Of a stretch of DNA of 64,000 nt, positions 55,259 to 64,000 are shown piece after piece (the first letter of the stretch is position 1; every line of letters begins with the position of its first letter). The stretch is taken from contig VCCP01000004.1 of NCBI GenBank assembly GCA_005765155.1, forward strand, positions 1,612,001-1,676,000, given 5' to 3'. The notes below the pieces were generated by a model, which was not told the DNA's origin, made no database searches, and was given only the letters and a program-made list of their open reading frames with translations. Source of the DNA: Zelopaecilomyces penicillatus (Eukaryota > Ascomycota > Sordariomycetes > Hypocreales > Pseudodiploosporaceae). The position numbers and the translations under genes were made by a program.

Positions 55259-57776
55259 ATGGCTGCTCCAGCAGCAAACGTCATCGTGCCGGCACAGCTC
55301 GGGTTTCTTGCTATTTTCAACCCATCTTTGGGCAGCACGGATGACACTATCGATGACCAGATTGTCTACTATGCTTCAGTCACTACTCAGTCCAGTAGTT
55401 CCCGCAAGCGACGCCGCACGCGATCCCGCCCCACCGATGGTCTTTCCCAGGAGGAGCGCCATGAACGCCTGAGACAGATTGGCCTGGCCCAGGGCATGGT
55501 TAATTTCAGCCGTGGATTCGCAGATGGTGCGCCTGTCGATGCTATTGACACTGAAAAGTCACGGGTTGTGGCTCACGAGCTGGAGCCAGGATGGTGGATA
55601 CTGGCTGTGAGAGCCCCGACTTATCAAACAGATAGACATGTGTCTTGTACAGCGAGGTGCTAATGTGATGATATAACAGAGCGTTGACTTGACAAAACTG
55701 CCGCTGCCGCCACGGCTTCCAATTAAAGGTGGAGAGCCCCATGAAGAGGCCTATGAATACTCTACCAAGGAATTGAAACCTGCTGCTCTGGTGCTAAAGG
55801 ATCTCCTGCGTGCCCATACTACCTTTCTCTTGCATCATGGCTCCTCGCTCAGTGCTTTGTTCGTTCGGTCTCGTCGGTCCAAGTTCGTGGCTCTCTTGGG
55901 CCGATACTGGGACCTTTTTCTCTCTACATGGAATGTTATGCTTCATGGGAACCCCGCAAGAGAAATCTTTGGTGGGATCAACGTCGCTGCCTCTGGTGAA
56001 CTGGGAGTCGGCGTTGGTGAGGAAGATAGAGGGAGTGGCGAACGTGAGGTTTTAGAGGGCCTGGTTGGGAGGATAGAAGGGCTTGTTGATCTCGTTGTGT
56101 CCCGTTTTGGATCCGATGAGCTACATCAAGACTCCAAAAAGCTTAACAATGGTGAATCAGCACCTTGGCTTGGCAGCGGCAAGGAGCCAGAAGCTGAGGA
56201 TGGTGCCATATTTCTTGGGACAGGTGCACTTTCCAGGAAGTCGCTGGTTCATGTCACACATTGGATGGAGGACCTATATACTTGGGGAGAGCACGCCTAT
56301 GGTATCATTGACAGTCCTACTTCAACTCGTCGCAGAAAACCTGCAAAGACCACCCGGGCAAATATTAAAGGACAAACCCCCAAGGAGGACTCAGAAGAAG
56401 GAACTGCAAGCGCAGAACAATCCGCGAATGTTGAGTCTACAGACGGGCAACCAGCCAATGCCAAGGATGCCAACCCTTTAGAAGTGCCTGGCGCGAATCC
56501 AGATGGCGCATTAGACAAGATGGTTAGTATCCTAAAGCTGGGCTATGGATCTTACTGGACTTTACCTGGTGGTTCGGGAGGCAGCGCGTCAGAGTCATCG
56601 GCCAAGGCAAATCCAGCATCAACCGAGCAGAGCACTCCAGGTTCCCAAGAAACGCCGTCTTCTGTGCAGACCGATCCCTTGCTTTCCGCAACATCGTTAA
56701 ACGAAGCTGCTGGTCACTTCCTTATTGGTCTAAAAGGAGAGATTGAGGAAGAAATTGCAAGCGATGCTGAGTTGGATCACGAATCAGACGACGATGGCGC
56801 AGACAGCAATCCTCGCACGCTGCTGCGGACTGTCCACATCGAGCTTGAGAGTACTGGCGAATCCCGTACTGAGGGCACCATCGTTAAGGACTTTGAGCAC
56901 CCGGCAAGCCATCTTACACAATCGCAGGTTGTGGGCAACATGCTTCCCGGGTACTCGTCTCACGATCTCAACAAGGCAGAAAAGCTACGTGTGGTTGTGT
57001 ACGTCAATAAGCCCTTTATCTTTACCTTTCTCTTCCAGCTGAGGACAGACTCCCTGGCCATGGGGGCTTTGTACCGTTCGCTGCACTATCAGCTTGCACC
57101 ACTGAGGAAGCCTCTACTGGCTTCGACAAGTTACCGACCCGACCGGCTGGACACGGGAGGGCCAACTACATCAAGTATAAACGATTTGGTCTGGGATCCC
57201 CCTGGCCTCACTGTACATTGCACTATCCCAAACATCCCAGACCCTCACGCCGAGCCATCACAGGCATGGTCCAGGGCGGATGCCATCAGCACCCACCTAC
57301 ATATCCTAAGCATTCGGTCCACCACCAGCACAAAGGACGGCGAGCTTGAACGCACGCAAAAGACCAGCCGCGGGTGGTGGATCGTGTGGACTCGCCTAAT
57401 TCAGCGCCAGGCTGAGGACCATTCCACGAGCCCGCACAGTCTAAGCGCTGTACAAGAATGCGCCGCGTCCACCGGCTCAGCAGATTCCCACGAAAGTCCA
57501 CATGAAGAAGACGACAACATCAACCACCACGACCGCAAACACGGTTATGGAAAGGGCAGCAACAGCAGCAGCCGTGGCTCCAACTCCCGATCGTCTTCTC
57601 CGTCGCGCACAGTCGAAAAGGAAATCTTTCTCATCCGGCGGGCGAGTGACCACGTCGGCTTTCGCGTGCCAGCGGGCGAAGTCGTCGGTGGGGGTGGAGA
57701 TGGCGTTGGTAGACTAGCTCATGGGATTGGAGTCGATACAAGGAGATACATAGAACAGCTTCTCAGTTTACTGTGA
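55259..57776 (+). CDS. CCZ1: Vacuolar fusion protein CCZ1
   Basis: Partner of Mon1 in the guanine-nucleotide exchange complex that activates the Rab GTPase Ypt7 on late endosomes, vacuoles and autophagosomes. Two exons, 55259-55606 and 55680-57776, encoding 814 aa; the donor is GTGAGA and the acceptor is TAACAG. The N-terminal longin-type domain shows the family signature: LGFLAIFNPSLGSTDDTIDD, QIVYYAS, HERLRQIGLAQGMVNFSRGF, then HELEPGWWILASVDLTKLPL across the splice. PALVLKDLLRAHTTFLLHHG-type and FVALLGRYWDLFLSTWN segments follow. The middle (about 330-500) is low complexity, Ser/Glu/Ala-rich. The C-terminus has VVVYVNKPFIFTFLFQLRTD and WWIVWTRLIQ, then a His/Asp- and Ser-rich insert. Longer than yeast CCZ1, as usual in filamentous fungi. 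Confidence 0.9.
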
Positions 57777-58697
57777 AAAAAAAAAAAAAGAACAAAGCGA
57801 AAAAGAAGATATGAAGAAGAAAAAAAGCCTGAGACTTGACTAGGGGGTATGTGTTTGGCAAGGGGGGGAAAGCTGATGTTGATGATGAAACGAGTTTCGC
57901 ATCCTTGTTTATTACCCTTGTTTAAAATAGTACAAAGTCAGAGCACCAAGTCATCAAACAAAGGCATTGTCATTTTTGTTTATCTTTGTTTCAACTTGGC
58001 TCCGGGTGCTGGTAACACACAGAGAAACATCGGCACATTTCTTTGTCCGTAACACTTTAATTCATCTCACAATCCGGCAAGATCAAATGTAGCAAAACGG
58101 TGGTGCCAAACAGATGCTTTCATAGGATATTACAAAATGTCAAATGAGAAACCTTCACATGTCATGCTGTAAGCAGTGTTTGTATGTCGCAACATCCAAA
58201 ACGTTGATTTTTGTAGTGTCATACTCAAAAGAATCGAGGACACTTTCCCGTCTCGGGCCTATAAAACCTATCTACAAGAAAAGAATGTCTATCATAATTT
58301 TTTCCGTCCCTCCAAAACAATCTATACGCCCTTACAAGGCGCCCTAATTTCCAACAAAAAAATGTTACTTGTTGCTTTGACATCGGTATCATCATTCTGC
58401 CTTTGTTTCCCAAATCCAGAAGAATAAAAAAAGAAGCTAATCCCCCCAAAACCTGTTCCTGTCCGCACCAGGGGACGGGAACAAAGAAAAGAAGAAAGCA
58501 GTCATAAGATCGTAGCATAAAAGACACTGTTGCGCGTTCTTGAAAACATCCCAGGTGCAAAATGAATGAAAGAATGTGCGCTGCACATGGGAAACCAGAC
58601 ATCCCTACGAATGCCAGACTCGTCAAGAAGGCTCTTCAGCCCCACCCTCATCTTTTTTTTCCATTGAGTGTGTTACTTTTAAAAAATGTCACCCCCT
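57777..58697. other. Intergenic between convergent genes, A-rich start
   Basis: 920 bp. It starts with a run of 14 A overlapping the CCZ1 stop (57776-57789) and continues A-rich to about 57830. Short open frames beyond 58140 show nothing recognisable. Confidence 0.5.
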
Positions 58698-59501
58698 TTA
58701 GTTGAAAGACCAGGTGGCGTGCAGACGACCGCCTTCGAGGCCGTCAAAGAGGTCCATGAAGACCTTCTTGCTGACGTCGATGTCTTCGGGTGCGCAGCCC
58801 ATGCACTTGTCCTTGACGATGGCGGTGGTGGACCTGCCATTGGCGTAAATGGTGATGGACTGGCCACACATGGGGTTTCCGTTGGAGACACTGCCCATCA
58901 ATCCGACGGAGATGGCAACAATACCCTCGCTTTCATCCTTGCCCGAGTCGTCAATGCCGCAAGAGCCCATGCCCACATCGTAGTAGGTGATTTCTCCAGA
59001 GTGCTCGCCGCTACCGCCAGACTTGGGCGCGGCGACCTTGGGCTTAGGAGCAGCAGATGGGACAGCCTCGGCAACAGGCTTATGAGTGGGAGAGGGAGGG
59101 GGGGGAGGGGGAGTGTACACAGAAGTTGGCTGAGGAGTGGGAGTAGGAGCCTGGTAAGTAGTAGGCGGTGGTGGAGGAGGCGTGTAAGCTGGAGTCGTAG
59201 GCTGAGGCGAAGGAGGAGCCGGAGGAGGCGTGTAAACGCTCTCCACGACGGGTGACGAGTGGTGCTCGAAGAAGCCGGCCTGAGATGGGTCCGCAGTGAA
59301 GGTCGGCTTGCCAGGAGTGATCCAGACGGTGGTGGTGGAGTCGACGAGCTCGGTGACGTACTCAATCTCCGTCACCCACTTGGTCTCAGTCACAACAGCA
59401 CGGGGCTCAACATGCCTGTGTTGGTGGTGGTGCTGGTGGCCGTGAGGCTGGGCGGCAGCAGCTGCGATAAGCAGAGCTGAGGCAACAGTGAAGGTCTTCA
59501 T
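58698..59501 (-). CDS. Secreted double-psi beta-barrel (RlpA/expansin-like) protein
   Basis: Single exon, 267 aa, from the ATG at 59501. Signal peptide KTFTVASALLIAAAAA, followed by a His-rich HGHQHHHQHRH segment that could bind metal. Residues 35-75 include VVTETKWVTEIEYVTELV, a motif common at the start of fungal cell-wall proteins. A long Pro/Thr linker (about 85-165) has several PPPP runs. The C-terminal 105 residues form the DPBB domain: GEITYYDVGMGSCGIDDSG, IVAISVGLMG, NPMCGQSITIYANG, AIVKDKCMGCAPEDIDVS and LHATWSFN, with the conserved cysteines. Related domains occur in expansins, barwin and riboflavin-aldehyde-forming enzyme; a cell-wall role is likely, enzymatic activity unproven. 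Confidence 0.9.
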   Translation of the reverse strand: MKTFTVASALLIAAAAAQPHGHQHHHQHRHVEPRAVVTETKWVTEIEYVTELVDSTTTVWITPGKPTFTADPSQAGFFEHHSSPVVESVYTPPPAPPSPQPTTPAYTPPPPPPTTYQAPTPTPQPTSVYTPPPPPPSPTHKPVAEAVPSAAPKPKVAAPKSGGSGEHSGEITYYDVGMGSCGIDDSGKDESEGIVAISVGLMGSVSNGNPMCGQSITIYANGRSTTAIVKDKCMGCAPEDIDVSKKVFMDLFDGLEGGRLHATWSFN

Positions 59502-62500
59502 GATGAATTGAGAAAAAATGCGGTTTCGTTTGAAGAAAAAAAGGTTCGATAGTTTCGTCTAAGCTTTTTTGTTTGTGGTTGCAGGGAGAGTCGTTGGCAA
59601 GGTGGGTTATGCCTGAGTAGTGGGCTTTGCTCAACACAGCAGCGCAAGGAGAGAGAGTGTGTGTGTGTGTTTTGGGCGTGAGTTGAAGCGAAGCAGTGGG
59701 TTCTGGTCAACAGAGGACGAGACAAGTCAAGTCGAGAAATGGTTCTTCGCGTAGGGCGATGGTGAAGGCTCTGGCAAGAGTCTCAAGGAGTGAATGCAAG
59801 GGAGAGTTGTGAAAGAGAGTCCTGCTCAGAGAACGTGGGGATCAGGTCGGCTTTGAAGACTTGTGGTTGTTGATGGGAAGGAGCGAAAAAGGAAAGAGCT
59901 GAGCCGGGTCCCAGGGGGGGTTTAATGGGCATCGAAAAAACGCTGCGCTGGGTGTTGGACCACGACTGATGGATGACTGACTGACTGCGAGGCGGAGTTG
60001 GCACAGGCGCCAGGGGGTGTGTGTGGCCGGGCCCAACATGGATCCTGTACCTGGACGGAGAAAATACAGGCATGTCTTCTTTTGCACTGCGCTGCCTCTC
60101 TTTACCGTGCATGGCTGCATGTACCCTTTTTGGCGCCAGCAAGTACCTTTTACCACCCCATGATATGCGCCCGCCTCTCTCGTCCCTCCCGGAGCGGTAC
60201 GGTACGGGAATGGGACAGAAATGAGAAGGAAAAAAACCTTGCAAAGAGGGCTGGATGGATGGATGGAGCCATCGGGCCCAGTAATTGCATAGTAGATACA
60301 TATTAGCTACATATTGCCCTGTGTGTGGATATTTCAGGGATTGTCGGGATATCCATGACGCTGCTGCAGGAGGACGCCAGGTACCTACCTCTGTACAGGC
60401 GAAGAAAGAAAAGCATGCACTTTGGCAAAGGAAAAGCTGCGTTGCGTTTGTGTTACATGTATACGGTACCTCGTTTAACCTCACATTAGACTCTCTTTTC
60501 TTTGGCACAGGTACAGGAACAGGAACTGGCCGATGCTGAGTGGTGAGTGAGTGAGCCTTGCCAGCTCAGCAAATGCCGGGGCCGACCTGCACGCAGACCG
60601 ACCTGCAACTTGCTCGCTGCTGGAGGTGCACAGGGATCAGCATGGGCACATGCCAAACGAGGCCTCGCTGGCCCCAGGGCACTGGCACTGGCATTTGGCG
60701 TGCGTGCTGTAACTGTATGGGCGCGCGTGGGCGACAGGGACACACAGACGGGGTCAGGCTGGCCAGCTGGGTCAACAAACACAGCCAAACATCCTGCTTG
60801 TCCCTCTATGCTCCTCTTCCTTTTTTCCCAGGTACCTACCTACCTACATACCTCCATTGCGACCGCCGCATGCATTGAACTGCTACCTCTCGTACCTCTT
60901 CCTCCCGCCTCGGCCAGCACGCGCGCCGTCCCCCCCCAATAGCCGAAATGGACCAACCGGAATGCCTCAGCAGCCTCTGACTACCGCTCTGATTGGCCCC
61001 TCTGCTGGTGTGCTGCAGGGACACGCTCCCCACCGTCGCCCACCAGCGGGGCGACATCCCGGCGTTGCAATGCAGCCCGCCAGGTACCCGGCGGCTGACC
61101 AATAGGCGGCTCTAGGTGCCTGAGGGCGGCGTGCACTGCTAAAGTCAGGCAAGGTACCTGTTGCCTGTAGGTTAGGCACCACACCTTGTTAGCGCTAGAG
61201 ATGAAAAAAAGGTGAAGGCCGCCTTCAGCCCGAGGGATTTTTCTCTAGAGGTACTCCGTACGAGTACGAAGGTAGCTGGGTACTAGGTCAGCACGCTCAG
61301 CACTACAGCTACTGCAGGTCCTGGGGACTTAACCACTAGCCCTTCAGTAGTGAGCGGTACAGAAGGCGTTGTCTTGCGGGTCCCGAAACCAACGTTCCGC
61401 TAGCCACCACAGGAATGGGTCCGCTTGGTGCAGGTTTTTTTTTCTCTATTGCCGCTTACTGTGTGTGGTACCTGTTGTTCGTTGTTCGGCTTCTCTTCTG
61501 GTGGAATCTCACAAATTAATTCGCACACAAATCAGAGTTTTTCGGTTTCTTTTATTTAGGTTTCTTTCTTTACATTTCTACTGCTTTGCCGCTGACCTGT
61601 CAGAAAGACCCGCCGCCCTCCACCGCCATGTCCCATGTAAAGTACGGGGGGGGGGAGCCCCGTCGTTCCTGCAACGATGAACGGTCATCTGTCGGGATGA
61701 ATCGAGAGTTTGCCGATTCCATCGAGCCAGGAATTAATAAACAAGACTCGTGGAGGCCATCTTTTCCCCTCTTTTTCTTTGCTGCAAGTAATTTAATTAA
61801 TTGAATTAATAAAAAAAGACAAAATATAATATGCTGTATACTACTTCCATATTAATACCTCTTCATGACTCTCTTCAGTACCACCGCGATCGATGTGTTA
61901 AGTGGCAACCCTAAATGGTTGAGTAACCATCCTGTAAACCTGTAGCACCAGTCACAGTAAGACTATGTAAAGTTTGGAGCACGCCACATACTCGGCCGGT
62001 CAGTGAAGCCACTGTGCAGGTACGGGCACGCAAGGAGACTACGAGAAGTGGTGTTGGCGCCTACATCGCCATTCGATAGGCTGCTACTGCAAGTGACGGG
62101 TGGATGATGACGCTGTTCAGTCTGTACGTACAGTACAACTCGCAGTCCGACGAAAAGAAACAATGTGCTTCTGGCCAACAGGGACACGCCAACACGCGCC
62201 ATTTTTCCATATTGGCCAAGAAGTTTAATAAGAAAAAGTCTATCATGTTCTTTTTTTTTAAACTGGTTTCAAATCACTCATTATGACAAAGGGCGATTAC
62301 AAATCTCCGACTGACGGAGGAGAATAGTACGGTTTCGATGGTGGTGGGATGTTCACATCAAGCGGATGCTCAAAGACGAAGGCTTTTCGCCCCCAAACAA
62401 CACAGGGTAATTATCTTATACCTGCGTGATAGGACACGCATACAGCCAGGTCTATAGATTTCATGCTCCTAGGACGTTGTTGTTATGTTTCTTTCTTTTT

Positions 62501-62993
62501 CCGGCTCCTTACATGGGTAGCATCATATGTAGGGTAAAAGATGCAGTCCTTTTTAGAAGCGCCGGTATGCAATGTAGGTATCAGACAGAGTCTGATGTCT
62601 TGCCCTCTTGCAAGACACGCAGATACTGTACAGTACGAGACACAGTTGCTTCGATGGATCGTCCGTACATACGTACTCGCATACTACGAACATCGCTTGT
62701 TGCACGACCTTGACCCCCCCGCCCTTGGGCATGGCCACGCTGTCTGGCGTCTGCTGTAGGCTGTTGCATCATGTATGTAGAACCACGGCCAGTCAATTGG
62801 CAATGGCGAACACTCGCTTGAAACTGCAGGTCACTGTGTCAAAGTCTACTGTACATGCCGACCAATAGGTAAGGGGGTATGTCCTTGTACCCGGGTACTA
62901 CATACTGAGCACCAAAGGAATCAGATGGAGAGACAGGCAGAATGTGAGACAGTGAGCTTGTTTCTTTTTTCGTTTATCTTGGGTTAGTCATCG
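59502..62993. other. Long gene-poor stretch
   Basis: 3.5 kb without a supported gene. Contents: a GT run at about 59659-59672, GGAT repeats near 60248-60262, and repeated GGTACCTACCTAC/AGGTACCTG-type words between 60380 and 61280. AT-rich from 61780 to 62300. The right part is the 3' flank of the methyltransferase gene. Confidence 0.5.
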
Positions 62994-63788
62994 TCAGCTT
63001 TTCGCTGCATCCTGGCTCATTGATTCGTTGAGGTTAGCCACGGCTTCGCCGTTGCTCCGATTGTTGGGAGACACATTGGTTCGACTCCTAAAGGTAAAGA
63101 GAAACAGTGCCTGTCGTTGAAAAACTGGCCGGTCTTCATCAAAGATCTCCTCGACATGGAATGCCTTCTTGGCCATTTTGACAAACTGCATATCGGCACG
63201 TCTCCTCTTCTTGAAGCAAAAGTACACCACGACGTCCGCATTGAGAGTAAAGAGGTCCTTGAGTGTTTGCATCAGCAATGGAAAAGCTGGCTCAAAATAG
63301 ACACATTCGCCCGCTAACACCACATCCGGCTTGAGTGCCACGACTGCCGCTGGTAATGTCTCGCCCCTGAAAGTTTCCATTGCACAGAGAGGCATCCTGT
63401 TAGCTGAGACCTTTTCCAACCACTAAGGTATGCCTTTCCCCTGACTATTCCCACGCACAGAGCAGCAGGCAGTGCAATACCTCGTACGGGATAGACGGGA
63501 TAGACGGGAAACAATATTTGGCAGGAATGAGCCCATCAGGCAGACAACTGAAAAGCGGTCCACCAATGATATGCCCACTCCACCTAGGACACCATTTTGG
63601 ATAGCAAATGCACAACTCACCAGTTCAGCACCATGGCTGTAGCCTTTCTTTCAAGCTGATTGAGCACAATATTGTGCTGCATCAACTCTAGCATCTCGTC
63701 CTGGTCAGTTAGAAGCAATGGGTTCTCAAGGTCACACCCCGCCGCTACAGCCAGCCCGACGAGGCCACCGCCAGCACCTAGTTCCAGT
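62994..63788 (-). CDS. EFM6-like protein-lysine methyltransferase (5' end not resolved)
   Basis: Seven-beta-strand SAM-dependent methyltransferase of the METTL21/EFM group, which methylates lysines of elongation factors. Two exons read: 63788-63621 and 63396-62994, joined across a 224-bp GTGAGT...ACAG intron that splits a tryptophan codon (VLNW). The SAM-binding motif I is LELGAGGGLVGLAVAAGC, followed by LLLTDQDEMLELMQHNIVLN. Post-motif PDVVLAGECVYFEPAFPLLM and VVYFCFKKRRRADMQF are typical of EFM6-type proteins. The exon beginning at 63788 needs two bases from an upstream exon; the N-terminal segment was not found in 63789-64000 and probably lies past the window edge. EFM6 rather than another EFM is a likely, not certain, assignment. 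Confidence 0.8.
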
Positions 63789-64000
63789 CTACAGAACCAG
63801 ATCGCATTTGTCCAGAGTCAGCCAACAAAGATCTTTCTCATTCTCACTCAATGTTTCACCCTACTAGGTAGTTTTGCTGCAGGGGCAGACATCGCCGACA
63901 AGGGGGCTGAAGGGGGGGTAAAAAGAAAGAAAAAAAGGTCAAAGAGGAGCAAGAAAAAAGATGCAAAAAAGAAAGGAAAACGCCATCAGGAGCGAGAGCC
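63789..64000. other. Window edge: probable intron or upstream part of methyltransferase gene
   Basis: The minus strand is strongly pyrimidine-rich over 63900-63990, consistent with an intron or 5' UTR. I could not place the exon that should precede 63788. Confidence 0.4.

Noticed and set aside
60547..61105. Overlapping open frames on both strands
   Set aside because: Low-complexity, GC-rich sequence with repeated GGTACC-type words and no domain.

Overview
The window is nuclear DNA of a filamentous ascomycete (Pezizomycotina). Genes sit on both strands and carry short introns of about 50-225 bp with GT-AG borders and CTAAC/CTGAC-like branch sites. The gene set is fungal: PUT1-type proline dehydrogenase, a Zn(II)2Cys6 regulator, BNA2/BNA5 kynurenine enzymes, CCZ1 and CGI121. 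A Sordariomycete, perhaps a member of Hypocreales, fits, but that rank is a guess. I reconstructed exon borders by hand from reading frames, splice sites and family motifs.

Layout. 0.1-2.7 kb: proline dehydrogenase and the KEOPS subunit CGI121, convergent. 5.6-10.9 kb: a 1048-residue Zn2Cys6 factor and a BuGZ/ZNF207-like zinc-finger protein. 11.5-14.3 kb: a proline racemase/trans-3-hydroxyproline dehydratase family gene with a one-base frameshift, and an unknown membrane protein. 14.9-19.1 kb: kynureninase and indoleamine 2,3-dioxygenase, divergent around a 1.06-kb intergenic region; kynureninase ends directly on a 38-base C tract. 20.4-25.8 kb: an unknown Cys-containing protein, a gene-poor stretch with a clustered bZIP/CCAAT site array, and a MYND-finger protein. 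29.2-31.2 kb: a six-exon cytochrome P450. 34.4-43.1 kb: a SIR2-family deacetylase with a GC-AG intron, a secreted GH43 glycosidase, an SDR oxidoreductase divergent from it, and an F-box/ankyrin protein. 43.5-44.5 kb: the 3' halves of a class I terpene synthase and a GGPP synthase, head to head. 44.9-51.6 kb: the complex I 24-kDa subunit, a Kelch protein and a CorA-like membrane protein. 52.3-59.5 kb: a small secreted protein, CCZ1 and a secreted double-psi beta-barrel protein. The right edge cuts an EFM6-like methyltransferase.

Working together. The kynurenine pair catalyses the first step (IDO) and a later hydrolytic step (kynureninase) of tryptophan degradation towards NAD+, and a NAD+-consuming sirtuin lies 15 kb away. 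Proline dehydrogenase and the hydroxyproline-type enzyme both belong to proline/hydroxyproline use. The terpene synthase and GGPP synthase remnants are best read as what is left of a head-to-head diterpene gene pair after one deletion removed the shared promoter and both 5' halves. This is the most unusual structure in the window.

Large stretches (2.7-5.6, 21.3-24.5, 25.8-29.2, 31.2-34.4, 48.0-50.0, 52.9-55.3 and 59.5-63.0 kb) hold no gene that I can support. I found no tRNA, rRNA, CRISPR array or intact transposon.
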